Below, in pieces: positions 1 to 6,599 of a DNA stretch of 16,358 nucleotides. The first letter of the stretch is position 1, and every line of letters starts with the position of its first letter. Below the pieces are notes generated by a model. The model worked only from the letters and a program-made list of their open reading frames with translations, was not told the DNA's origin and did not search any database. The stretch is from Bacillota bacterium (GTDB lineage: Bacteria > Bacillota > Clostridia > Acetivibrionales > DSM-1351), in contig JAEWAX010000024.1 of the NCBI GenBank assembly GCA_023391425.1, positions 1 to 16,358 on the forward strand, written 5' to 3'. Both the position numbers and the translations under genes were made by a program.

Positions 1-267
1 AATATAAGTGGAAGTGGTCTTTGTCTTAATCTTGAATCTCCTTTTGATGCAGGTACTATTTTAGATATTACTATAAACTTAGAGGATACGGCATTAATTA
101 GAGTACTTGCTAAAGTAATAAGGTCAATCTTTATCCAAAACAAAAAGTACGAGGTTGGTTTACATTATATAAAAGTAAAACCAAACGAATCGGATATTTT
201 AACAAAGTTTATATTTGAAAAACAAAGGATTATATTAAAAAACACAATGCAGGCAAAAAACAAATGA
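1..267 (+). CDS. PilZ-domain protein, C-terminal part (5' end outside window)
   Basis: The frame is open from the first base to a TGA and gives 88 residues. It opens with N-I-S-G-S-G, which fits the (D/N)xSxxG half of the PilZ cyclic-di-GMP site. Alternating beta-strand-like segments follow, then Y-E-V-G-L-H-Y, equivalent to the 'yxxGixF' strand of PilZ domains, and a final helix ending in K-F-I-F-E-K-Q-R. That order is the usual C-terminal half of YcgR-like or stand-alone PilZ proteins. The upstream RxxxR arginine motif would lie outside the window, so ligand binding cannot be judged. The gene converges on dinB, and no clear terminator hairpin lies in the 47 bases between them. Family membership is inferred from motif and fold pattern; the specific role is unknown. 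Confidence 0.7.
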   Translation, partial: NISGSGLCLNLESPFDAGTILDITINLEDTALIRVLAKVIRSIFIQNKKYEVGLHYIKVKPNESDILTKFIFEKQRIILKNTMQAKNK

Positions 268-314
268 TAATTTATATGTTCGCAGTATAGACGTTATAAG
301 ATTTTGAATTACTA

Positions 315-1517
315 TTATTTTTTGGTTTTTATCTGAATTGCCCTACTGACAGAGTTTTTTCCTAGTCTGCAGCGTATAGAATCAATAGCTTTTTCCAGTT
401 TCTCTTCTTTTTGTGAAGCATTATAAACTATATCAGAAACATTTTCTTGGTCAAAAAGTGATAGCTGGGTAGAAACACAATCTAGTTCAAATCCACTTAT
501 ACTAACACCTACAAGACGTACTGGTTTGTTGATGTTCCAATTTTTCGATAAAAGTGAGAAACCCTTTTCATATATATCCTTTGTTAAACAGGTTGGCTCT
601 ACACTAATTTGACGAGTTATATTCTTAAAATCTGAAAACTTTATTGTAACTTGGATTGTTCTTGCCCTCTTATTATTTCTTCTTGCATCAAAGCCAATTT
701 CTTCACACATTTCAAGAAAAACATTTCTAACATCTTCAATATTTACTACATCCTCTATAAGAGTGGTAGATCGTCCAATTGATTTCATTTCACCAGACAC
801 ATGAGGTGTCACGGGTGAATCATCAATGCCATTTGCCAGCCTTTGCAACTCTATTCCCTGCTTTCCAAACACCTGAAATATCGCTTTGGAACTATATCCG
901 GCCAAATCTCCAATTGTATGAATTCCTATATTATTAAGCCTTATACCCGTCTGCTTACCTACTCCGTATAGATCTGTGACCAAAAGTGGCCAAAGTTTAG
1001 TTTGAATATCTTTTATCCATAGCTCAGTTATACCCATCGGTTTCTTTATTTCTGATGCAATCTTTGAAAGAAGCTTATTTTCTGAAATGCCAATTGAGCA
1101 CCACAAGCCCAAGCCTTCGTTAATTTCATCCATTATTTTGTGGGCTATCTCTATTGGTGACCCAAACAGTTTCTCGGTTCCAGTCATATCCAGCCAAGCT
1201 TCATCAATACTATTTTGCTCTATAATTGGAGAATAGTTGCTAAGTAGCTTCATTACAGCCTGTGACTTTGTTTCATAAAAATGATGATCAGGTGGAACAA
1301 GTACCATATTGGGGCAAAGTTTCAATGCCTGATGTATAACCATTGTTGTCTTAACGCCATATTTTCTAGCTTCATAATTTGCAGCAAGAATTATTCCTGT
1401 TCTATTCTTTGGATTACCAGCTACTGCTGCTGGCTTACCTAATATCTCAGGGTTTCTTGTCATTTCACAACTTATAAAAAAGCAATTCATATCCACTAAA
1501 AAAACTACTCGTTGCAT
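315..1517 (-). CDS. dinB: DNA polymerase IV (Y-family translesion polymerase)
   Basis: This 400-residue protein matches the usual length of Y-family polymerases. The catalytic carboxylates are visible: Asp9 in V-D-M-N-C-F-F, and Asp105-Glu106 in S-I-D-E-A. Phe14 sits at the steric-gate position. The palm/finger block has A-A-N-Y-E-A-R-K-Y-G-V (about 45-55). The helix-hairpin-helix part follows as L-Y-G-V-G-K-Q-T-G, then the little-finger domain. Q-L-S-L-F at 351-355 fits a beta-clamp-binding motif, followed by a 45-residue basic tail often seen in Firmicutes DinB. The ATG is preceded by GGGGAGG at good spacing. The enzyme copies past damaged template bases with low fidelity. No LexA-type GAAC-N4-GTTC box is present in the ~95 bp upstream, so SOS control is not evident. 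It lies just downstream of the rplT terminator and is probably transcribed on its own. Confidence 0.95.
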   Translation of the reverse strand: MQRVVFLVDMNCFFISCEMTRNPEILGKPAAVAGNPKNRTGIILAANYEARKYGVKTTMVIHQALKLCPNMVLVPPDHHFYETKSQAVMKLLSNYSPIIEQNSIDEAWLDMTGTEKLFGSPIEIAHKIMDEINEGLGLWCSIGISENKLLSKIASEIKKPMGITELWIKDIQTKLWPLLVTDLYGVGKQTGIRLNNIGIHTIGDLAGYSSKAIFQVFGKQGIELQRLANGIDDSPVTPHVSGEMKSIGRSTTLIEDVVNIEDVRNVFLEMCEEIGFDARRNNKRARTIQVTIKFSDFKNITRQISVEPTCLTKDIYEKGFSLLSKNWNINKPVRLVGVSISGFELDCVSTQLSLFDQENVSDIVYNASQKEEKLEKAIDSIRCRLGKNSVSRAIQIKTKK

Positions 1518-1566
1518 TTACTATCCTCCCCATATACAATATATATTTAAAAGTTTTCTATAATCT

Positions 1567-1590
1567 AAAAAGGAGTCCTATTCGGACTCC
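1567..1590 (-). terminator. Rho-independent terminator of infC-rpmI-rplT
   Basis: A perfect 7-bp stem (GGAGTCC/GGACTCC) with a 5-base loop is followed on the minus strand by five T's. It begins about 25 bp past the rplT stop and ends the translation-factor operon before dinB. Confidence 0.85.
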
Positions 1591-1614
1591 CTATAATTCT
1601 TATACTATGTTAAT

Positions 1615-1968
1615 TTATTTAACAGTCTTTGCCATTTCAGCAAGCTGAGCAAATCCAGTTGCATCATTTACTGCCATATCAGCGAGAACTTTTCTGTTAA
1701 GTTCAATTCCTGACTTCTTTAAGCCATTAATGAATTTGCTATATGAAATACCATTAATTCTTGCAGCAGCATTTATTCTTGCTATCCAAAGCTGTCTGAA
1801 ATCTCTCTTCTTTAATCTTCTATCGTTGTAAGCATAGTTCTGTGATTTCATTACAGCCTGTTTTGCCATTCTAAAGAGCTTGCTCTTTGCTCCAAAATAT
1901 CCTTTTGCAAGCTTTAGCATTTTTCTATGTCTTGCACGAGTTCTCATCGCGCCTTTTACTCTTGCCAT
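1615..1968 (-). CDS. rplT: 50S ribosomal protein L20
   Basis: This is a 117-residue, strongly basic protein of the standard L20 length. It has the family N-terminus M-A-R-V-K, an R-A-R-H-R-K basic helix, and the central block R-R-L-K-K-R-D-F-R-Q-L-W-I-A-R-I-N-A-A-A-R. L20 binds 23S rRNA early in large-subunit assembly. In some bacteria it also represses its own operon by binding the leader mRNA (established for E. coli and Bacillus). It is the last gene of infC-rpmI-rplT, 17 bp after rpmI, has its own GGAGG site, and is followed by a strong terminator. Confidence 0.98.
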   Translation of the reverse strand: MARVKGAMRTRARHRKMLKLAKGYFGAKSKLFRMAKQAVMKSQNYAYNDRRLKKRDFRQLWIARINAAARINGISYSKFINGLKKSGIELNRKVLADMAVNDATGFAQLAEMAKTVK

Positions 1969-1985
1969 ATCCCTTGTCCTCCTTC

Positions 1986-2183
1986 TTATTTATATGGAAT
2001 AAGTTTTTTGATAGTAGCTTCGTTTGCAGCTGAAACATATGCACCTAATCTGTGATGCTTTTTAGCCTTGGTAGCTTTAGAAACAAGTCTGTGGCTTCTC
2101 CAAGCCTGTCCACACTTAATCTTTCCGTTAGCTGTAACTCTAAATCTTTTCTTTGATGAACTATGTGTCTTTAACTTTGGCAT
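1986..2183 (-). CDS. rpmI: 50S ribosomal protein L35
   Basis: A 65-residue basic protein of normal L35 length, beginning M-P-K-L-K-T-H-S-S-S-K-K-R-F and containing K-A-K-K-H-H-R-L. It is a structural protein of the large ribosomal subunit. It sits between infC and rplT with 17-bp gaps on both sides, the conserved operon order in Firmicutes. An AGGAGGAG ribosome site precedes the ATG. Confidence 0.97.
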   Translation of the reverse strand: MPKLKTHSSSKKRFRVTANGKIKCGQAWRSHRLVSKATKAKKHHRLGAYVSAANEATIKKLIPYK

Positions 2184-2200
2184 AATTTTCTCCTCCTGTC

Positions 2201-2713
2201 CTACTGCTTTGGATTAAGTATCATTATCATACTTTTGCCTTCAAGTTTTGGTCTCTTCTCAACCACTCCAACATCTTTTACTGCTTCTGCAAACTTATCA
2301 AGAATCTCAATTCCTATCGAGGTGTAATGCATTTCTCGCCCTCTAAATTTTATAGATACCTTAACTTTGTCTCCATTTTGTAAGAATTTATATGCATTCT
2401 TAACTTTGAAATCAAAATCATGATCTTCTATTGAAGGTGAAAATCTGACTTCTTTTATATTCATGATCTTCTGATTTTTTCTTGCTTCTTTCTCTTTCTT
2501 GGCAAGCTCAAACAGGTATTTACCATAATCCATAATCTTGCATACGGGTGGCACTCCTTGTGGAGCAATCTTAACCAAGTCAAGATTTTTAGAGCTGGCA
2601 AGCATTTGGGCATCCTTAATTGCTGTAATACCAAGCATAGTACCATCAGCATCGATAAGTCTGACTTCTTTATCCCGAATATCCTCATTGATCATTAATT
2701 CATTTTTGCTAAT
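2201..2713 (-). CDS. infC: Translation initiation factor IF-3, probable ATT start
   Basis: This is a two-domain IF-3. The N-domain has I-N-E-D-I-R and V-R-L-I-D, then V-P-P-V-C-K-I-M-D-Y-G-K-Y, and a charged linker (K-K-E-K-E-A-R-K-N-Q-K). The C-domain has V-K-V-S-I-K-F-R-G-R-E and ends at E-G-K-S-M-I-M-I-L-N-P. IF-3 binds the 30S subunit and checks the start codon and initiator tRNA. A GTG three codons upstream (2720-2722) overlaps the GGAGG ribosome site and cannot be used efficiently. The ATT at 2711-2713 lies 8 bases after GGAGG and gives the usual N-terminus Met-Ser-Lys-Asn-Glu-Leu, 170 residues. Rare AUU/AUC starts are the known hallmark of infC autoregulation, because IF-3 rejects non-canonical starts. 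It is the first gene of the operon with rpmI and rplT. Confidence 0.95.
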   Translation of the reverse strand: MSKNELMINEDIRDKEVRLIDADGTMLGITAIKDAQMLASSKNLDLVKIAPQGVPPVCKIMDYGKYLFELAKKEKEARKNQKIMNIKEVRFSPSIEDHDFDFKVKNAYKFLQNGDKVKVSIKFRGREMHYTSIGIEILDKFAEAVKDVGVVEKRPKLEGKSMIMILNPKQ

Positions 2714-2785
2714 AACTGACACCTCCGAATTTAATAGGCTAGAAGATTCACTTCAAGTCCAGATAATAAAAAATGCAATAAAATT

Positions 2786-2851
2786 AACTTGGCTTGTGCT
2801 AAGCCTTAAGCGCGGCGAAAGCCTTAGTTGCACTTATACCTTTTTTAAGGC
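2786..2851. repeat. ~65-bp repeat copy 1, inside the infC leader
   Basis: Read on the plus strand, this stretch matches 13819-13883. Both begin AACTT(G/A)GCTTGTG with 16 of 20 bases identical, and both share the exact 17-mer CTTAGTTGCACTTATAC (2823-2839 and 13856-13872). The stretch contains small inverted repeats. It occupies the interval between the leader terminator and the region before the infC ribosome site. Its nature as an inserted palindromic repeat is inference. Confidence 0.55.
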
Positions 2852-2853
2852 AT

Positions 2854-2882
2854 AAAAAAAGTGGATAGAAGAAAGTATCCAC
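2854..2882 (-). terminator. Attenuator terminator in the infC leader
   Basis: A perfect 7-bp stem GTGGATA/TATCCAC with an 8-base loop is followed on the minus strand by seven T's. It sits about 105 nt after the predicted start and 140 nt before the infC start codon. It can therefore only act as a premature terminator for the operon. Confidence 0.75.
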
Positions 2883-2992
2883 AATAATCTCAGTCTTGAA
2901 CGTAAAATACGCACTTGAAACCGATATTTACCTTGCAAATCAAAATGTTCGCTAGGTGAGAAGTGGAAATCTTCTTCTTGTTTTGCATAAAT

Positions 2993-3021
2993 ATGATACC
3001 AAAAATATTACTATTTGTCAA
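2993..3021 (-). promoter_or_regulatory. Sigma-A promoter of infC-rpmI-rplT
   Basis: On the minus strand a perfect -35 TTGACA (3016-3021) is separated by 17 bp from TATCAT (2993-2998). Transcription should start near 2986. No other promoter of this quality lies between here and infC. Confidence 0.8.
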
Positions 3022-3097
3022 ACTTATTTTTTAGACTAATTTTCCCACTAATTTTGTTTATAAATTGCTAATTGTCATATTTAATGTCCATTTTTCG

Positions 3098-3244
3098 CTA
3101 ATTCTGAATTGAAGCTTCTTGTTTTGTTAAAAATTCACTAATCTTATTCCAATACTCATCTCCATCATCAATTGAGTTATGCCCTTCACCAACTATTACT
3201 TCAAAAAAACTGGAATAAAGCCTTATATCCTTGCATATGCCCAT
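3098..3244 (-). pseudogene. Fragment of an alpha/beta-hydrolase-like gene (C-terminus only)
   Basis: A 48-codon open stretch ends in TAG. It contains V-I-V-G-E-G-H-N-S, followed by D-G-D-E-Y-W-N-K-I-S-E-F-L. That is the pattern around the catalytic His and last helix of many alpha/beta hydrolases (G-x-G-H-x, then W-xx-I-xx-F-L). Nothing matching the nucleophile elbow or the rest of the fold is upstream: an in-frame TAA lies four codons before the first ATG, and no ribosome site is visible. It is best read as the decayed tail of a hydrolase gene lost between folA and infC. The surrounding 3022-3360 is otherwise AT-rich without genes. The family call rests on a short motif and could be wrong. 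Confidence 0.4.
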
Positions 3245-3334
3245 TCCAGTCTCTATTTAGTAAAATATTTATATAACTCTATTTAAATTTTATGCTATTT
3301 GTGTAATGGATTTTAAATATATGTTTATATATCT

Positions 3335-3374
3335 ATTTGCCTAAGTTCGCTCATATTTGCCTAAGTTCGCTCAT
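3335..3374. repeat. Perfect 20-bp tandem duplication over the folA stop
   Basis: The 20-mer ATTTGCCTAAGTTCGCTCAT occurs twice head-to-tail (3335-3354 and 3355-3374). The second copy contains the last codons and stop of folA. The first is a duplicate just downstream, so the gene keeps its original C-terminus. Confidence 0.9.
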
Positions 3375-3840
3375 AAACCAAGAATTTATAGTCAAATGGG
3401 TTTTTTTCGTCTTTTACGCCAGGCTCACTGGACACAAGTTTCCACTTAGAATAATCAATCTTTGGGAAAAAGGTATCTGCCTCAAAGTCACTATCTATTT
3501 CTGTAATGTATAATTTATCTGCCATAGGCAAAAAGGCAGTATATATTTCTGCTCCACCAATTATGAAAGCTTCTTTGTCTTTTACTAAATCTTTAGCCTT
3601 CTCTACGGAATTCACTACAATGCAACCCTCATGAGAAAAGCTAGAACTCCGCGTAATAACTATGTTCATCCTACCCGGAAGTGGCTTTCCTATAGATTCA
3701 AAGGTTTTTCTGCCCATAATAACCGGCTGTCCCATTGTAGTTCTTTTGAAGTATGCAAAATCTGCTGGCAAATACCATGGCATTCTGTTTTTACATCCAA
3801 GGGCATTTTTTCTGCCCATTGCAAATATTAGTGAAATCAT
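3361..3840 (-). CDS. folA: Dihydrofolate reductase
   Basis: A 159-residue protein, the normal bacterial DHFR length. It shows M-P-W-Y-L-P-A-D with the catalytic Asp27, then F-K-R-T-T-M-G, M-G-R-K-T-F-E-S-I-G, L-P-G-R-M-N-I-V-I-T-R, and the NADPH-binding I-I-G-G-A-E-I-Y. It reduces dihydrofolate to tetrahydrofolate with NADPH. This restores the cofactor that thymidylate synthase oxidises, and it is the target of trimethoprim. Its ATG overlaps the thyA stop by 4 bp (ATGA), so the two are translationally coupled and made together. No strong terminator is seen downstream. Confidence 0.97.
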   Translation of the reverse strand: MISLIFAMGRKNALGCKNRMPWYLPADFAYFKRTTMGQPVIMGRKTFESIGKPLPGRMNIVITRSSSFSHEGCIVVNSVEKAKDLVKDKEAFIIGGAEIYTAFLPMADKLYITEIDSDFEADTFFPKIDYSKWKLVSSEPGVKDEKNPFDYKFLVYERT

Positions 3841-4631
3841 ACAGCTACAGCTCCCTTTATATGAGGATGTGGATCATAACCTGTTAATGTAAAGTCCTCA
3901 TATTTAAACTCAAATATATCTTTTATATCTGGATTGATATTCATTGCAGGAAGTGCCCTTGGTTCTCTTGAAAGCTGAAGCTTTACCTGCTCTATATGAT
4001 TTAAATATATATGGGCATCTCCTAAGGTATGAACAAACTCGCCTGCTTTCAAGCCACATGCCTGCGCAATCATCATTGTAAAGAGTGCATATGATGCTAT
4101 ATTAAAGGGAACACCAAGAAATACATCTGCACTTCTCTGATACAGCATACATGAAAGTGTACCATTAACAACGTAAAATTGATAAAAACAATGACATGGG
4201 GGCAAAGCCATCTTGTCAATCTCCCCAACATTCCATGCGCTTACAATCATCCTTCTCGAATCAGGATTGTTCTTAATTTGATTAACAACATCTCTGAGCT
4301 GGTCAATACTCCTGCCGTCAGCAGTAGCCCAAGATCTCCACTGATGTCCATATACAGGGCCTAAATCACCTTTTCCATCAGCCCATTCATCCCAAATAGA
4401 TACTCCATTATCCTTTAAGTACTTTATATTTGTTTCTCCACTTATAAACCATAGGAGTTCATGTATTATAGATTTTAAATGGAGTTTTTTAGTTGTTACT
4501 AGAGGAAATCCATCTTGTAGGTTAAACCTCATCTGATAGCCAAAGGTACTGATTGTTCCAGTACCTGTTCTATCTTCTTTTTTTACGCCGTTGTTTAGTA
4601 TATGTTCGCACAAATCAAGATACTGTTTCAT
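3837..4631 (-). CDS. thyA: Thymidylate synthase (ThyA type)
   Basis: This protein has 264 residues, the E. coli ThyA length. The active site is intact: Cys146 lies in A-L-P-P-C-H-C. The phosphate-binding arginines are in E-D-R-T-G-T-G and S-R-R-M. Other conserved blocks are W-F-I-S-G-E-T-N-I, G-P-V-Y-G-H-Q-W-R, Q-R-S-A-D-V-F-L-G-V-P-F-N-I-A-S-Y, and a C-terminal A-V-A-V. It methylates dUMP to dTMP using methylene-tetrahydrofolate and releases dihydrofolate, the substrate of the overlapping folA product. A GGAGG site lies about 10 bp before ATG. The 43-bp gap to the upstream glycosyltransferase gene shows no clear promoter, so read-through from that gene is likely. Confidence 0.98.
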   Translation of the reverse strand: MKQYLDLCEHILNNGVKKEDRTGTGTISTFGYQMRFNLQDGFPLVTTKKLHLKSIIHELLWFISGETNIKYLKDNGVSIWDEWADGKGDLGPVYGHQWRSWATADGRSIDQLRDVVNQIKNNPDSRRMIVSAWNVGEIDKMALPPCHCFYQFYVVNGTLSCMLYQRSADVFLGVPFNIASYALFTMMIAQACGLKAGEFVHTLGDAHIYLNHIEQVKLQLSREPRALPAMNINPDIKDIFEFKYEDFTLTGYDPHPHIKGAVAV

Positions 4632-4674
4632 TTTTTCTATGCCTCCAAAATTACACCAATTCTATTAACTATTA

Positions 4675-5643
4675 TTATTTTTCATCATTGTTCTCATTAT
4701 TGTTCTCTTTATCAAAACCTACTAATTCACCAACAATATATAATGGTCTAGCCTTTACTTCCTCATATATTCTTCCCACATACTCTCCCATGATGCCCAA
4801 AACTATAAGCATTACTCCATTAAAAAATAGCGAGACAGCCATTGATGATGCCCAACCAGATGCAACATCATTCTTCACAAATTTCTGAATCAAAACAACA
4901 ATGAGATATATAAAACTAAAGGCTGAAACAAGCATTCCTGCAAAAGTTGCCAGTTTCAATGGCTTATACGAAAAAGAAAATATACCATCACCTGCAAGCT
5001 TTATCATTTTTTTAAGAGGATACTTTGTTTCTCCTGCAAACCTTTTTTCGCGTTTATACTCCACACTAGTTTGCTTGAATCCTACCCAGCTAACCAAACC
5101 TCTTACATATCTTGAGCGTTCAGGCAAGCTCTTCATTGCATTACAAACCTTCCTGTCTATTAGCCTAAAGTCACCAACATCAACAGGAAGCTTTACATCA
5201 GTCATGCTATCAAGAAAGCGATAAAACATTTTAGCCGTAAACTTTTTGAAAATAGTTTCACCGTCTCTTTTCAGCCTCTTTCCATAAACTACTTCATACC
5301 CCTCTTGCCACTTCTCAACCATTTGTAAAATCACTTCAGGAGGATCTTGTAAATCTGCATCAATTATTACAACTGCGTCACCCTTTGCATAATCCATACC
5401 GGCCGTTATAGCTATCTGATGACCGAAGTTTCTTGCAAAATTGATAATGCGAACCTCAGGGTTGTTCTTAGCGATTTCCCCTAGCTTAAAGTATGTATTA
5501 TCTTTACTGCCATCATTTATAAAAATATATTCAATGTTCATAAAATAATCTTTAAATACTGCTGATAATCTCTTAAAAGTTTCATCTATTACCTCCTGTT
5601 CATTGTAAACAGGAACAACTATAGATAATAGTTTTTTTGTCAT
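4675..5643 (-). CDS. Polyprenyl-phosphate GT2 glycosyltransferase, GtrB/DPM1-like
   Basis: This is a 322-residue protein. Residues 1-230 form a GT-A GT2 catalytic domain: S-I-V-V-P-V-Y-N-E, N-D-G-S-K-D, and the metal-binding D-A-D-L-Q-D-P-P at 95-102. It also has D-V-G-D-F-R (155-160) and R-F-A-G-E-T-K-Y-P-L (201-210), as in bactoprenol glucosyltransferases. Two membrane helices follow (about 231-254 and 267-289), then a short Asn/Glu-rich tail. The family moves a sugar from a nucleotide donor to undecaprenyl or dolichol phosphate at the inner membrane face, for use in wall polymer or glycolipid modification. No flippase or acceptor transferase gene is nearby, so the sugar and target are unknown. 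A GAGGGG site precedes ATG. A TATAAT at 5681-5686 may be its -10, but no matching -35 was found. Confidence 0.88.
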   Translation of the reverse strand: MTKKLLSIVVPVYNEQEVIDETFKRLSAVFKDYFMNIEYIFINDGSKDNTYFKLGEIAKNNPEVRIINFARNFGHQIAITAGMDYAKGDAVVIIDADLQDPPEVILQMVEKWQEGYEVVYGKRLKRDGETIFKKFTAKMFYRFLDSMTDVKLPVDVGDFRLIDRKVCNAMKSLPERSRYVRGLVSWVGFKQTSVEYKREKRFAGETKYPLKKMIKLAGDGIFSFSYKPLKLATFAGMLVSAFSFIYLIVVLIQKFVKNDVASGWASSMAVSLFFNGVMLIVLGIMGEYVGRIYEEVKARPLYIVGELVGFDKENNNENNDEK

Positions 5644-5698
5644 ACTTTTCCCCTCGCTTTAGCCTGAAATTTACTAAACTATTATAACACACTTATAA

Positions 5699-5747
5699 TA
5701 CTAATTCGCATAAAAATAAAAGGTGATTATTTTTATGCGAATTAGTA
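5699..5747. repeat. Perfect 21-bp inverted repeat, 7-base loop
   Basis: 5699-5719 and 5727-5747 are exact reverse complements (core ACTAATTCGCATAAAAATAA) around a 7-base loop. It lies between the ABC-2 permease stop and the glycosyltransferase gene. Neither strand has a T-run after a GC-rich stem, so it is not a classical terminator. It could be an operator, a cruciform or an RNA-processing hairpin. Confidence 0.85.
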
Positions 5748-5760
5748 CAAGTGCAACGAC

Positions 5761-5787
5761 ATATAAACGGTCATAAACCGTTTATAT
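5761..5787. repeat. Second hairpin: 11-bp inverted repeat, 5-base loop
   Basis: ATATAAACGGT (5761-5771) pairs exactly with ACCGTTTATAT (5777-5787). It is only 13 bp from the 21-bp hairpin. A TAAACTATTATAA direct repeat (near 5674 and 5790) flanks the pair of hairpins. Function is unknown. Together with the larger hairpin it fills most of the 239-bp gap. Confidence 0.75.
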
Positions 5788-5882
5788 TGTAAACTATTAT
5801 AATTATTATCAATTTTGAAGAAAATAAAACAAAAATTAGGTTTTAAGGCCGATTGTAAGTTGGGAATAGTACCATTTGTCCT

Positions 5883-6599
5883 TTAATCAATTTTAATTTT
5901 TACAAGACGCCAAGCGTTTATACAAATTGCAACTCCCATGATAATTAAAAGTGGAACTATTGTTTTTAAATCCATGTTGTTGCTGTTCATCATCTCATAA
6001 CCCCATGTTGCAGGTAAAATTTTAGCGATACCTTGAAATACCTTTGGAAGCATATCTGCCGGAAACATAATTCCTGAGAGCATAACAGAAGGTAGAAATA
6101 GAAATTGTGCTATCATCGTCAGTTTTGTTCCTTTCTTTATTAATAGTCCTAATAAAGTTCCAACTGTTAAACACGCCAAAAGAAAAATTGCAAGAGAAAT
6201 AAAATATAGCGGTATATTTTCAGGGATTTTTGCTTCAAAGGCAACTGGAGATATAAAGAATATTACAAGGCTCATGATAAATAGATGGACAAAAGCTGAT
6301 ACGAAATTATTTACAGCGGCCACCCACAATGGGATATTACCAACTTTATATGCCTTTTTTATTTCACTGCCATATAACTCAACAAGCGGTGTTGGTGCAC
6401 CTAAATATGCACCCATTGTTATTCCGAAAATAGTCATTGATTGAATAATCGTATTCTTTGCTTCTGGATTAATAGAAGTGAATATTCCTCCCATAAAGCC
6501 AAAAAACACAAGTGGTACCACATAGTAAGTAAGCAGTATCCCTTTATTTCGTAAATCAAGTTTCCATTGTAGGAATGTGCTATATAAAAATGCACTCAT
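5883..6599 (-). CDS. ABC-2 type transporter permease
   Basis: This is a 238-residue hydrophobic protein with about six predicted membrane segments. The first is near L-T-Y-Y-V-V-P-L-V-F-F-G-F (24-40), and the last covers T-I-V-P-L-L-I-I-M-G-V-A. The region P-S-V-M-L-S-G-I-M-F-P, between the fourth and fifth hydrophobic segments, is typical of ABC-2 (drug/lipid/polysaccharide exporter) permeases. Its ATG overlaps the stop of the ATPase gene by 4 bp and is served by AAAGGAGG at 7-bp spacing. It should form a half-transporter dimer with the upstream ATPase. The MerR-type regulator heading the operon suggests drug or toxic-compound export, but the substrate cannot be read from the sequence. Confidence 0.88.
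   Translation of the reverse strand: MSAFLYSTFLQWKLDLRNKGILLTYYVVPLVFFGFMGGIFTSINPEAKNTIIQSMTIFGITMGAYLGAPTPLVELYGSEIKKAYKVGNIPLWVAAVNNFVSAFVHLFIMSLVIFFISPVAFEAKIPENIPLYFISLAIFLLACLTVGTLLGLLIKKGTKLTMIAQFLFLPSVMLSGIMFPADMLPKVFQGIAKILPATWGYEMMNSNNMDLKTIVPLLIIMGVAICINAWRLVKIKID

Larger units (their letters stand above)
2714..2986 (-). promoter_or_regulatory. Structured 5' leader of the infC operon
   Basis: About 270 nt of untranslated RNA is expected between the predicted transcription start (near 2986) and the infC start. It holds a hairpin AGAAG/CTTCT near its 5' end, an intrinsic terminator at 2854-2882, and after that a set of small GC-rich hairpins (GGCTT/AAGCC at 2791-2805; GGC-GAAA-GCC around 2814-2823). 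Firmicutes infC-rpmI-rplT operons are known to carry an L20-responsive leader with premature termination. The position and layout match, but no antiterminator or L20-binding core was mapped, so the ligand is inferred. Confidence 0.65.

Noticed and set aside
1518..1566. A possible LexA (SOS) operator upstream of dinB
   Set aside because: No GAAC-N4-GTTC or close variant is present in this interval.
2538..2855. A 105-codon plus-strand frame opposite infC
   Set aside because: It is the shadow of infC and its leader; infC family conservation, ribosome site and promoter are all on the minus strand.
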